Shown in pieces: positions 24,710 through 36,617 of a stretch of DNA of 64,000 bases (positions are counted from its first letter, which is position 1; every line of letters starts with the position of its first letter). Under the pieces are notes generated by a model, which was not told where the DNA came from, made no database searches, and worked only from the letters and a program-made list of their open reading frames with translations. This stretch comes from Styela clava (taxonomy: Eukaryota; Chordata; Ascidiacea; Stolidobranchia; Styelidae). Position numbers and translations under genes: made by a program. The stretch is taken from positions 13,041,383 through 13,105,382 of the forward strand of contig NC_135252.1 of assembly GCF_964204865.1 (NCBI RefSeq), given 5' to 3'.

Positions 24710-26164
24710 CTATTTTAAGAGTTTATTTTGTTGTCGTCGTAACAATCTTTCAGCATATTTGGCGGTATTGCAATAACTTGGACGGCAACAAAAATGGCAG
24801 ACATGCTCCTGTAGAAAAAAAGTGCATTATTAACTTCGTTTAGAAAAAAAAAAATGCTGAAAAAAAAAATTTGATGGAAATTACCGCTTTTTCAGCCTCC
24901 TCTGATGTCATGGTAGCACTGTAACAATCGTGGAACTTGGCATTATTTTGGCAAGCCCGAAATTCTTTGCATTCTCCATAAACCCGCATTCCATTTGAAT
25001 TGATTTCTACTTTGACTTGGCATGAATTCTGAAAATTAGCATTAGGCTTTAAAATAGAAAACATTGCAGTCTGCAATCTGTTGATAAGGTAAACATTAAT
25101 CAGACTAATATTCTTGACTCGCAACAAACCACATAATTAAGTACTAAACAAAACTCGAGAAAAATATTTACTAAGTCTATAGATGATAAGACGACTTTAA
25201 CCAAAATGAAGCGTACCACCATAACACTACAAATATACAGAAGCAATGAAAGATAAATTCTTGATAACAAAACAAAAGATAAGACAGAAATGTTTTTTTA
25301 TTTCACCACTAACCTCTAGAAAGTTGCACGTTTTGTTTTTTGATTGTATGTCAGTAAAGTTACTTCCGAATCCAACGTGACATGATCTTCTATAAGCAGG
25401 AGTCGGCTCAATCGTTTCTGCAACTTCTTCACTTTCAGCGGCGTCTTCCCCAGTTCCATCGTCGATTACAGTGATCGTATCTTCTCCACCTACGTCAACT
25501 ACCTCTACCGCGTCAACATTCACTTCATCTCCGCCAGCAGTTCCTTCAAAATCATCAGTTTCTAAAATAGAATATGCATTAAAATTGATATAAGGTATAT
25601 TCAGCCCAACGCCAAAAAAGGTATTTCCTCAACCCCGCCCAAATTTCAAAATAATCAAGTACGAATTGTTCTAATGACATACGAAAATAAAAACAATTGT
25701 TTGAGGATTTTATTCATCGAAAATGAACAATGCAAACTCATTTGATATAGTATCAAAGATAGATGTAGTCACGTTAGAAAAAAAAACTATGTTTAATGAA
25801 ACATGCTGATTGGGATTCACTATATAAAACGATCGACAAAACTAAAAATATTACACATACAACTTGAATATATTGATTATATTGTATTTTTCTTCGTGAG
25901 TTCAAAATCACATCGAGTAATCGTAAAGATTTTGTAGGATAACGGGAAAAATACCCTTTGAAACCTTGAACAGATATCATCATAGTGATGTATAGTAACG
26001 AGTAGGCAGGCCTATAAGATCTTAGGCTTCAGCTTTAAAATGACCAGTGTTATCGAATGACTTATATAAAGATAAAAAATTTTGTAACGTTGAAACATGA
26101 TCTTACCTTGAGCTAGCGCCAAGCCCAGAATTAACGAAACAAGAAAGAATTTGAATGAAAGCAT
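24710..26164 (-). CDS. Ten-Cys secreted protein B (LU-like), acidic linker
   Basis: Paralogue of gene A in the same orientation, separated from it by about 0.9 kb. Exons 26164-26107, 25561-25314, 25028-24885 and 24808-24710 give 182 residues. The signal peptide is MLSFKFFLVSLILGLALAQ. The exon 2 linker is acidic but non-repetitive (TDDFEGTAGGDEVNVDAVEV and onward), then RRSCHVGFGSNFTD and TCNFLE with Cys1-2. Exon 3 (NSCQVKVEINSNGMRVYGE...) carries Cys3-6 and is two codons longer than the family norm. Exon 4 reads EHVCHFCCRPSYCN and finishes with a basic tail (AERLLRRQQNKLLK), in contrast to the acidic ends of C and D. All ten Cys and the 1-0-0 phases are kept. Role unknown; secretion is predicted. 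Confidence 0.85.
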
Positions 26165-28039
26165 AGTCGTTTCAATGTTTAATGTAACCTAAAACCTAAT
26201 CTATTCTAAACTGGATAAAGTATAAACATAATTTTGTACAACTAAACTTCAAGCTTACCATTTACAAATGGACTCAAATGTTTCAAATCAGTAGAATGTT
26301 AGTATATATTTTTTCTTAAATAATATATATATAAATTTGCCAACCTCAAAAAAAATGTAGCCAATCACAAAACGCGAACGTGTCTTATAAAAATTGGATT
26401 CTACCCCAAGGGCAGAACGGGACGTATTGTATAAAAAATACACGTACGCCCATTAGATTCTTGCTCAAAAACCAGTTTGTCAAGAACAGATTCATGGTAT
26501 TAAAATCATCCAACCAAAATATTATTGAATAATATAGAATGAAACAATATTATCTGCCAATACTCGGAAGGTTTAAGACGTTTATGTCCTACCCTTGGTT
26601 TATTGATTCGAATTTGAAATTGAAACTTGAATCGATGATCAAGTTTTTCTGCCTGACATTTTGGTAATCAAGGTAATTTGAAACCAAGTTAGGACCCGTG
26701 CAAGCACTACAGATAAATGTGAAGTAACCGTTCATTTCGTGGCAAAATACTGAGTCTGCTTATAAGTATGACCTGAGGTTATTAATGCCTTCAAATGACG
26801 CCGTTTTGTGCACGTATTGTCATTAATATAATTAATCGACTTATGCAGTAATTGTACATAGATGATTGAACGTTTCAAACGGCCGGTTTCTCGTGAGTTG
26901 ATTCAGTGATGACTCGTTTGAAAGAATGGTCCTCTATATTTAAGACTTGTTGCTGTGTTTGCTGACATAAATATTTTTGAACCAATTATATGTTACAAAA
27001 TAATAGGATGGTATAAGACATTTTCATATCATTTATAAAAAGCTAAAGCAGTATATTAGATCATGGTAAAACACAAATGAGTATTTGGTGTTATTTAATA
27101 GCTTTTGAATTTCTATAAATCATTTTTCAATGCCTAAAAAGAGAAATTGACTGACGCAAATTTATTCTGCAAATACAGAAATAATTGAAAAAATGTTCAA
27201 ATTTTTCAGTTGTCTAGATATATTTAGTCTTTCCATCAAATTTCGCAATGAAAATTAAAAGATTCTCGTGCCCATATCTTCGTTTGGCATAAGAACGACG
27301 TAGAAGCCCTTTATTCGAAAAAGCTTCATGAAGTCCAAATTCGTTTATGTTACTGTTTTGATATGTTTTGATATGTATTTATGATTCAACTTATCAAAAC
27401 GTCATCTTCATACATTTGATTGATCTTTTGATTAAAGATGCGTATGCACCGTTTTCAATAATCATTAAAGAATTAACTTGAACAAGAATGAAATTTGAGT
27501 GATATTTGTAATTTATGGGAATTTATGCTGGCGGTGTCGCAGGATTTCACATTACAGATATTTAGTAAAATAACGAAATTATTATTGTTATATATTTTTT
27601 TTCCAAATAGCGATATTTCAAAGCAATTCAACTCATATTTAAGTGAAATTATCTGAGCATATTATGTCATACCGAAAGTATCATTAAATTGCCTGGTTGA
27701 GTTTACTTGGGGCATAATGATTCAGTAGCTATTATCTATTGTTAGGCGAATTAAATAACTTTTGAAGTGGCTAGCAAATCAGAACGAGTAGTTTTAACTA
27801 ACCGTCGAATTCAAAATCAATGAAATACTGAGTTCGTTTAAACTTTAAAGTATCCTACAATTAAATGCTAACCACCAAGTTCAACAGGGCTCTTTGTTAT
27901 CAAGAGTTATCAATCAATACCATTTGACATGAAATTACCGTATCTTTACCGTGAAAACAATTACAATTTATTAAAATCTAACGTGCTAAAATCTTTGCCG
28001 CGGGTGTGTATGTTTTCACAACGGAGATAATATCAAAAA
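26165..28039. other. 5' flank of gene B, no supported gene
   Basis: AT-rich DNA at the start of the large central gap between the two arms of the ten-Cys cluster. A minus-strand stretch at about 27210-27365 reads open for about 50 codons and looks protein-like (FGLHEAFSNKGLLRRSYAKR, then YGHENLLIF), preceded by a possible acceptor. I cannot place it in a gene and do not call it. Confidence 0.4.
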
Positions 28040-28282
28040 CTAGGTCGTCCTCTGCAACCGGTAAATCAACAATACGGCAAAACTGAACGTAAGTAAAGCT
28101 AAAAATAAGTCAGCTGTTATGTTATAATTTAAAATATTACTCCGTACGCAAAAGCCTACACGGGGACAAATTATATGCGCAATTGGTATGGGAACGCTAC
28201 TGATATAAACATATGGGATTTCTGATGAACTTCTTGTGCTTCTATCATCCTGCGACGGTAGATTCATACTTTCATAATGCAA
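28040..28282 (-). CDS. Hypothetical small tail-anchored membrane protein
   Basis: An 80-codon ORF with ATGs at codons 1 and 6. The N-terminal part is polar and Ser-rich (NLPSQDDRSTRSSSEIPYVY); a single hydrophobic segment lies at the C-terminus (ADLFLALLTFSFAVLLIY), followed by RLQRTT, the layout of a tail-anchored protein. No domain is recognised and no promoter or splice context was established. It could be the last exon of a larger gene or a chance ORF. Confidence 0.25.
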   Translation of the reverse strand: MHYESMNLPSQDDRSTRSSSEIPYVYISSVPIPIAHIICPRVGFCVRSNILNYNITADLFLALLTFSFAVLLIYRLQRTT

Positions 28283-28379
28283 TGACGTTGTCGCAAAAGT
28301 GAAGATATATATCTATTCTGAACAATTCAAAAATTTTCCAGCACGATAGCACAATTTTTTATGAAAATACAGCAAACAT

Positions 28380-30160
28380 TACTTGTTGTGGCTTTGCAAA
28401 GCAGTAATTTGGAGATGTTATCAGGACGTATTTATTATCTGTGACGCTAATATTACATTCGAAAAATTGAATTAAAAGTCAGTCAGGAACTTTTATGCGC
28501 CAGACATTGCTACAACATAAAAAGTAAACTATTATTTATGAGTTTTATATTCAACTAAGAGATTTGCATTTTATAATCCATTGAAACCTATTAATACCTC
28601 GTAAGATATATACATTTGTTGATGAAAAAAAAAATTAACAACATCTACAAACTATACAGCTTTTTATCTCACGGGAGAATCACAAAAATAGAATACTGTC
28701 ATTTACAAATTCTTAATCTATGTAGCCACAATTTAAAAAATATAATTATTTATTGCGATACCGGAGATTGGCATAGTCGCATTGTAGAGTGTAGCAGACT
28801 GCATTATGCTAACAAGAAAGATAACATTCTTTTTCCATTTTGTCACTGATCAAACGCATTTAAAATGAAAACAGTTTCAATTTTAACGTGTTACACGGAA
28901 TGTTTTTTTACCTCCTGTAATACTCAGCTCCAGGTGGTGTCAGCCCAAACGCTAGATGGCTAAAACCGAGATGTTGCTTCAGATTCGACCGTGGTTTTTT
29001 TTATCTTCTAATCGATAGCAAGACGAAATCAGAATTATGCTTTTGATGCTCTACAACTTGATGTTTTGAGTATAACAAGCATGGCATCTATTAAATCATA
29101 TACTTCCATTTATATTCCTGACAGGTGCCGAAACGCTAATTATGTAAACGTATGGTATTGGTTGAGTTTATGCGAACATTTTCATTTGTGCCTTTGAAAT
29201 AGTGAATAAGTATTCGAATGATGCTGAAGCAAGAATGAAAATATATATTCAAATGATTCAAGCTTCTTGCAGAAAACTGCCAGAAATGTATTTTGGTTCG
29301 GTGTGACCGATGTCGGATTTCTTCAGACATGCAATAGGTGACTTGGTTGACCTGTCATAGTTGAAATATCCTTTGATAAAAAAAAATTGACTTCGATCAC
29401 ACAAAACGTTACAATAATACATTTTCTGCTAGAGCGCAGCAAGACTACTATTGTATATTGAAAATTCAATTTATAATACCAAAGAAAAGATTGTAAAAAT
29501 ACGTAATATATCAGATGCACGAGACAAAACTATTATACGAAAGTAGAAGAAAATAAGTACAGGGGAAGTGGTTTGTTGTGGTTTTGTAAAGCATCAATTT
29601 GGCGATGTTATCAAAACGTACTTCCTATTACATTAAAGAATTTAAAACCGGTCCGCAGTCACAAATAAGTCGGGAACTTTTCTGCATAGAGATCATAGAA
29701 AATTATGTTCATGTTTATGATATTTCAATGATTTTTTTTTATGCCAGTATGGTCTTGTGTATGCATATCGTCTTCAACGTCATTAATTGTCAGCTTATCT
29801 ATAATTCTTACGATTAACAAGACGAGTGAACATACGTGCATGCGTAGATTTTAGATCCGAGTCCGAAATTCACACTTTATAATAGGTTTAAAACAGTTAT
29901 CATTTGGACATTAATATGCTTTTTATTAAATGAGATATATACCAAGATCATTAAATAAAAATATTATGATCGGAACTATAAATACTACAAAGGTCTCTCT
30001 TTCTCTTAGTCTCTTCCAGGCGAAACCTAAAAAAAGTGACATACTTAGAGACACTATTGAATGGAGGACACAAGTAAGTGAATCACTTGTTATGGGTGTT
30101 CGTATCCATCGTAACAATTTGTCCCACATGGTGTCAGCCTTAACGTTAGATGACTCAGGC
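28380..30160 (+). repeat. Diverged tandem duplication with offset about 1.19 kb
   Basis: The block at 28384-28432 (ttgttgtggctttgcaaagc, aatttggagatgttatc) recurs at 29574-29622 with about 85 percent identity by eye. Further matches follow at the same offset: aggaacttttatgc near 28488 with gggaacttttctgc near 29672, and ggtggtgtcagcc near 28933 with atggtgtcagcc near 30129. Most of the space between is too diverged to align by eye. The boundaries given are approximate. Confidence 0.5.
30020..30073 (+). other. Candidate orphan internal exon (54 bp)
   Basis: A strong pyrimidine tract and acceptor (tctcttagtctcttccag) precede 54 in-frame bases encoding AKPKKSDILRDTIEWRTQ, followed by a consensus donor gtaagt. 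The surrounding frame stays open for 136 codons (29930-30340), unusually long for this DNA. I found no partner exons, so this may be an exon of an unrecognised gene or a cryptic site. Confidence 0.25.
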
Positions 30161-30340
30161 GAGCAACCGTGTCTTTTATTTTTTATTAAGCCACAAAATA
30201 CTTTTATTCAGCTACTTTGCTATTCAAAAAATGTGAGTTATCATCATCTCAACTATATATATCAATTGCTTGCAAATGAACCCTCAGATTCTGACTGTAA
30301 ATATTCCCTTCTTTTTGTAGCCTTTCAGTTTGTACATTAG

Positions 30341-31379
30341 CCTAGTTTTTTTATAGACTGGTGCTTTACAATTTTGCTAGTTTCGCCATTTAAGTACTTG
30401 CCATTTAGTATCTCAACAATTCTCAATATTCCCATTGTTAACAATGTCTGTTTCAAATAGGCTTCACGAGAATAATTAAAGATTATATTAAAAAACGAAA
30501 TATATAGTAATTCGATTAACGGTCTTACAAATATTATTTTCAGTTTTTTCAGATATTTAAAAAAGGTAAAAAACACGTCATCTTTAGAACAGCTTATACA
30601 AATACAAACTTGGTTGAAATTTGAGTATAGTTTTGGCTGTTCGATTGTGTGATTTTCAAAGATACCGAAACAATTTTTTATATTATTTATTTGTCAAACA
30701 GATTATCAGAAATGCACGTATTTCACTTATTCTAACACATTAACTTATTCCAATGTTAGCCCGCGGGCACTGCTTCGTCCAAAACTGACATCCAACTCAA
30801 TTTGAGCAATTAGAAGGCTTGTCCATGGGTCATATTTTTCTGTTTATCCCATCCCACGGAGAAGCCTGGCGCTGGGTATTTTTGCACATGTTTGATCAAT
30901 GTAAAGGTTCAAATTACAGTCACTATTCAAATTAAGCAAGAGCTAATTTCACAACTTTCTGTATTTTAACTTTGTAACCGTTACTTTAAAATACCAAACT
31001 TTTTTTACCTGAAGTTTGCCGATATCAATCTGCCAAAACCCACGTGATTGAGCAATTGTTAGAAAACACCAAAACATAGAAGAAAAAACGGTCCCGGAAA
31101 ATCTATGAAAAATTTTAAACAAAAAAGAAATAGAATGTGACAGCATTATGGCAAATGCATTCCTTTTTTGGTCCAGTGGTTGAAAGGGAAATAAAGTTTT
31201 CACATCCTATCAAACAAGACATTTATCACTTTGTGAAAATCGAGGGAACAACTTCATGAATTCGGATAGAGTGAAAGGTCATTGGACTCTCAAATGAAAT
31301 TTCTTTTTTTTTGGTACATATTGGTGTATGAAGTTTTTCCACAGATATAAGTTAGTGAACTACGAGTTGGTCTATACAT
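30341..31379. other. Intergenic, nothing recognised
   Basis: AT-rich sequence with no supported gene, RNA or transposon ends. ORFs at 30337-30576 and 30949-31203 (both minus) show no recognisable features. Confidence 0.5.
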
Positions 31380-32490
31380 TGAACAAGAGAGCTATGTTCA
31401 AATATGTGGACACGTAGGGCAAAACTAAATATTTTATCATCAATTCCTCAAAATTCATATGCGGTAACTTATCAGTAGCCGTATCGGAAGCCTAACAACT
31501 CGGCTACACCACACGGACAAATCTCAGAGGGTACAAATCTACACAGGGTACCGGTGACGGTACTACAGGTACTGTCGTTGCTTTTCAAATCCTGTGACGA
31601 TGATCCAGTCTTTGTGATTCAGTTTCAACATGAATTCTAATATTAACTGGTCCAAGTCACTTCCGTATTACCAGATCAGTCCAACGTTCCCCGTGAAAAA
31701 ACTTCCCAATTTATAACCACCAAATCCACCGACGTTCGCTGTGTGCCAGGTCGGCTGATATGCCTTTGCGAAACCGCTACAATGTGGCAAATTTTGGTGA
31801 CGTCATAGAACAAAAAAAAAAACGAATCCCATGAAGCTCACAGAAATATTTGAAATGAATAAAAGTAATAGCCTCCTAGAAAAAAATTCAATCTCTAACC
31901 ATTGAAAATTTCAAAGCAATGGGTCTAGTAATCAAAGAAAAAAGCGACTTTTTCATAACAATAAAATTCTATGTCAAAGAACAAGAACAACAACATAATA
32001 TTAACAAGAGAGCTATGCTCAAATATAGGGACACGTGGCGTCCCCTAATTTTGATGACAACATAGCAAAAAATAGAAGTAATAGCCTTCTGGAAAAAAAT
32101 TCCATCTTTAACCACTGAAAATTTCAAAGCAATTGGTCCAGTGATCAAAGAGAATAGCGATTTCTTCAAAACGATACAAAGAACAAGAACACTAAGAACA
32201 AGAACAACAAAACGATCGCTATGTTCACTACGTGTCCAACAAGAGAGCTTTGCTTAAATATATGAACACTTTTGAAATAAATAAAAGTGATAGCCTTCTA
32301 AAGAAAAAATGTTATCTTCAACCACTGAATTTCAGAGCAATTGGTGCATTAATCAAAGAGAAAAGCGACTTTTCTAAAAACGTATCAAAGAACAAGAACA
32401 AGAGTGCCAGCATAAAATGTAAAATGATCGTTATGTCCACTGATGTATCCAACAAGAGAGCAATGCTCAAATATATGGACACGTAGAACA
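31380..32490 (+). repeat. R1 repeats in tandem, interleaved with R2
   Basis: The R1 head aacaagagagc-atgctcaaatat occurs at about 31383, 32002, 32238 and 32450, so the last three units have periods near 236 and 212 bp. Each unit runs head, then aaataaaagtaatagcc, then accactgaaaatttcaaagc, then aatcaaagagaaaagcgact, then a caaagaacaagaacaac tail, then the next head. The head contains the near-palindrome gagcaatgctc. An R2 segment lies between the first and second heads. Confidence 0.75.
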
Positions 32491-33060
32491 ATTCCCCAAA
32501 AATCATATGCGGTACCGTAACTTACCAGTACCTGTATCGGGGTACCGTGATGGTACAAGGACCGAGCGTTTTAGGTCCTGTGACAATGATCTATTCTTTC
32601 TGATTATGTTTAAACATCAATTGAAATATTATGTGATCTGAGTCATTTATGTATTACCGGATCAGGTACCGCAGTCAAACATTTCCCGTAAAAAACATTC
32701 CAAAATTATATGCGTTAAATTAACTTAACAGCAACTGAATCGGGGTACCGGGACAAATAACTGTATAGGAACTGTCATAGCTTTTCCATGTCCTGTGGCA
32801 ATGACCTATTCTTCTCCATTATCAGGGGGAAATGAAAAAATATATCGATTCCCCAATAATCATATGCGGTACGATAACTTAACAGTACCGGTGCCTGTTG
32901 AGCCAGACAATCCTCGTTTGTGAGACAAATAGACCGGTACACGGATTTTCCAGAGTATGTGACGATTCCGTTTAAACGTGAATTGAAATACCAACTGATC
33001 CAATTTACTACGGTAATATAAAAACCAATACCACAGTCTACAAATATACTGACACCAAGC
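32478..33060 (+). repeat. R2 tandem repeats (catatgcggtaccgtaactt)
   Basis: Units carrying catatgcggtacc-taacttaccagtacc start near 32504, 32707 and 32861 (steps of about 203 and 154 bp); another is near 31457 inside the R1 array and an inverted one near 51529. The units also share atcggggtaccg and tcctgtgacaatgatctatt. No coding potential is seen. Confidence 0.7.
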
Positions 33061-33224
33061 GAAGCAGTACTGCTGTAGTTTACCTTATCTTCAAAAAGTT
33101 TTCAGTAAAAAGAATTCACTGCAAAATCAGCCGTCACGCTTGGCGGATTAAAAACCGTGTTACTAAAATTAAAAAGGTATACAGCGGAATCTTGGATGAA
33201 ATATCAGATTTCATAGAATTCATA

Positions 33225-33370
33225 CAAAATTTAAATAGAAGTAATAGCCTTTTAGAGATAAATTTCATCTTAAACCACTGAAAATTCTAATTCTGTGTCA
33301 AAGAACAACAACATAATAATAATAATAACAACAAAACAATCCATAGATCCACTACGTGTCCAATAAAATA
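33225..33370 (+). repeat. R1 repeat, partial copy
   Basis: It contains aatagaagtaatagcc, accactgaaaatt, the caaagaacaacaacataata tail and a degenerate tccactacgtgtccaat end. It lacks a following head. Confidence 0.6.
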
Positions 33371-35194
33371 AATTGAAATTATGAAATTTAGGATATCAAA
33401 TCTCGTTTCATAGTCGAATCCCCCTAATTAAGACTTGTCGTTTCAGTCTCGCGGTGCCCGGCGAGCGAACAAGTCACATGCCTCCAAACAAGTTGTCGAA
33501 GAATGTTACCTTTTGATCATTAGAATCGCCCACATAGCTACTATTGGTTGCCATTTTCATTAAATAGTGATCAAAACATGTAATATAATCAAACACTTGA
33601 GTTACGAGCTAAGTAAGACCAAAAAATGCAATTTTTTTTAATAATATCAGACTTTGGAGACTATGGTTTTAATAATTGCTACTTGCACTCCATAGTTATC
33701 GACTGTCGTAATTATGATTGGCACACATCGGCACAAACACAATGTTTTGAAAATAATTGTATTTTTGCAGAATATTTTGCACAACAACGGTGACTTACTG
33801 CTTCCTATTATTAGAAAACGTGCCAACTTCCCAACCGAATCACACTCGTCTGATATTGATAAAAACATCTCATGTAATTCTTGGAGATCTATTGAAATAA
33901 TCTCGGGTAAACTTATAAATAGCGTTGTTGCTTAGGGCATCAGGCAACAGCATTGATAACTTAACGAGAACTTTTTAAAGGTATATCACCAATGTAATGA
34001 GACACGATGCAAATTAACATAAATAATCAAAATATAGCTTTGGTAACAGTAAACTGAATTGGCAACCCAAAATTTGAATAAGCTAAATCAACGAGTTTAG
34101 AGATTGCAGGGTATTGCTCGTGATCCCAAGAGACCAAGGCAATCGTCATTTTATTCTGCATTCATGTATGAGTGATCGTGCGCGAATTCACGAATAAAGA
34201 AGGGTCATCTGCCTATAGGCACAAGTGATCACAAAAACGCAGGTTCGGGCATTTAAAATAACATTTTAAACAATCGAATTCATTATCCTTCAAAATGCAA
34301 TAACGCTTATTATGTTTTTGAACGATTTCCCTTTTGTCCTCGGGATATGTGTGTCGTAATAGATTGTAAACAACATCGGATATTGTCGCAATTCTGTTTG
34401 ATCTTGTCAAACAAGTAAGAAGAAGTGTGCAATATCTACGTAATTACTTACGTTACCTGTTTTCCGATGCCAAACTTCCGGTAATACTACTTTTAAGTGA
34501 AAGTAGGGAGGTATTATTAAGTGTAGATACAAGTGATTAAGATCTCAATAAACAAGTTTTATGAGTAAGCGAAATGGAAAACAATTATTGGGCCACGTTT
34601 ATTGGTCGCAAGTGTTGTGTTTTACGAGGTTACAATAATTACCGATCAGTTATATAAGAGAACAGGATACGGCAGCAAACAAGTCAATTCGGTCGCCAAT
34701 GCAGTATTTTAATTTCCTGTCACCGGGGCTCGATGTATTGGCTGGAAACAAATATAGGTATTATAAGAGATTGAAAAAAATAGAGAAATAATAGAACTTA
34801 TAGTAGGGAGCGCGTTATATTAAACGTTATGTTTGACCTTTTTTAATTCCATTAGGATCTCTATCTAACAATTTCACTTTTGATTTACTTTCAAGTTGTA
34901 ACTGGCAACTTTTATTTTCACAAATTACAATGAAGATAAACTTCATAACTTCCAGGTGGAATACATGATGCTTCGTATACATTAAATATTTGATTGACTT
35001 GGTTTATTTGCCATTTTTTTGCGTCCTAAAAACTGCGATACTTTCAAGTTATACAAGAAAAATATTGTTTTCGTATTTTTATGTTGATGTACATGCTCAA
35101 ATAATACCTGAATAAGTATAACTTAATACATTTGTTTAAAATTACCAAATAGAATTCCATAGTTTTAATCAGTAGAATTGACGTACTCTGAGCA
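33371..35194. other. 5' flank of gene C
   Basis: No supported gene. A TATA-like ttatataagag occurs near 34648, about 545 bp upstream of the gene C start; it could serve a gene C transcript with an upstream exon, but this is unproven. A 65-codon minus-strand ORF at 34213-34410 ends Cys-rich (CLKCYFKCPNLRFCDHLCL) without a signal peptide and is not called. Confidence 0.4.
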
Positions 35195-36389
35195 ATGAAG
35201 GTTGTTATCTTTTTCGTGGCATTATTTGTTTTTGCATATGCACAAGGTGAGTCTACTTTTTTCCTAACTTCTATTCGTGACTAGAACTAGTTGGACAAAA
35301 TATTTAATGAGAGGTGTTTGAGTATAGATTAAATCTTGTTTGCCCTTCATGAATGCAAAAAAAGTATTCTGAAGAGATTCATTTTTGACTAAAAAATTAG
35401 TTCAAACTATTTAATGTATATTGAAAAAGCATGTCATTCGCGATGTAATCATTATAACGTTTACTTTGTAACAGAGGATGCAGAAGAAGTTGATGAAGTT
35501 CAACAAACACCCAGATGTAACAGTGGTGACACCTTCTTCAATGGAACATTGACAACCAACGAAAAACCTACAAACTGCTCGGCCGCACACGTAAGTAAAA
35601 AGACACCACTGAAATGCTTACTGGTATAGACTGTTGTTGTAATTTAAATAGAACGCTATATCTTCAGAGGGGAGTAATCTTTAAAAAAAAAACAGTCTTT
35701 TTAAAATATAACATTCTTTTTGGAGTAATTGGATTATTCTAAAATCAACCATTTCTGATTAAACATTATTAATTATAAATTCTCATTTTTAGTCAACTTG
35801 TCAAACCAAATTGGAAGTAGGTCCAGATTCTTACAGAATCTATAGGCAATGCCAGAGTGCAGAAGCTTGCGAAAATAATCAGAAAAGCAACCCACAACAA
35901 TGCTATTCGGAAGAAGCAGAAGAAAAACAGGTGAGAAATTCAAACTTAGTAATTAAAAGAGCCAAATCTCTATCTTTGTTTCTATATGAGGCTTTTTCAT
36001 ATCATCAATTTAGACAGTTGAGATCTAATATTTTGGAATAATTGGAATCTCACATGACCGGAGTTTTTTACTCAATTTATTTCCCTTCCTCCGAAAAATA
36101 GTAGACATAAGAACTTCCCATGTTTTTAAACGTGCTCGTCAAATTCCGATAGTTTTTTACATTTTCTGTCTATTTTAAATTACTTTTATATGATGCGCTT
36201 TAAACACTATTTCGTTATCAAATAATAACATGTAAAAACGCTGTTTCAATCTTTCAAACAACAACGTTACAGGAAAAGGTTTGTCATTTTTGCTGCCGAG
36301 GAGATTTTTGTAACGATGGGAGTGAAATTGATGTTGTGTTGCCAGTATCAGACGATTTTGCTGACGAAGACGTAGATGAAGAAGTTTAG
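35195..36389 (+). CDS. Ten-Cys secreted protein C (LU-like)
   Basis: First plus-strand member of the family. Exons 35195-35246, 35475-35590, 35793-35930 and 36273-36389 give 140 residues. The signal peptide is MKVVIFFVALFVFAYAQ. A short acidic linker (EDAEEVDEVQQTP) precedes RCNSGDTFFNGTL...NCSAAH with Cys1-2 and possible N-glycosylation at FNGT and NCS. Exon 3, at the family-standard 46 codons, starts STCQTKLEVGPDSYRIYRQC and holds Cys3-6; exon 4 reads EKVCHFCCRGDFCNDGSEID and ends in a strongly acidic tail (DDFADEDVDEEV). CCxxDxCN here is an exact LU-domain ending. The closest relatives are gene D and the orphan exon at 39715. Function unknown. Confidence 0.87.
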
Positions 36390-36609
36390 TTAACGAAATG
36401 CCTGGCGTTCTTGATTTTTGTATTAGTTGTGGTGATTAGTGTTTAAATTTTGATTGTGTTAAAATATATTTGGACAAAAAAAAAATTTAATCATTGATGC
36501 ATATTTATGACTATTCATATACGATGATATAGGTATATCTGAGGTAACTTTGTGTGTCTACATGTGAAGGAAATTGATTGACTTAAAGTAAATACGACAT
36601 TTGTATAAT
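36390..36609. other. 3' flank of gene C
   Basis: Short spacer between the gene C stop and the next hAT-type MITE, with an A-run at about 36477-36486. No canonical AATAAA was found close to the stop; the polyadenylation site of gene C is unresolved. Confidence 0.4.
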
Positions 36610-36617
36610 ATATAGAC

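Noticed and set aside
27210-27365. Protein-like minus-strand stretch with weak resemblance to an RGS-type helix pattern
   Set aside because: Only about 50 codons, no convincing splice partners, and the resemblance rests on a handful of residues (YGHENLLIF).
31969-32506. Overlapping ORFs on both strands (31969-32169 minus, 32232-32486 plus, 32318-32506 minus)
   Set aside because: They lie wholly inside the R1 tandem repeats and repeat the same words in each unit; no gene is needed to explain them.
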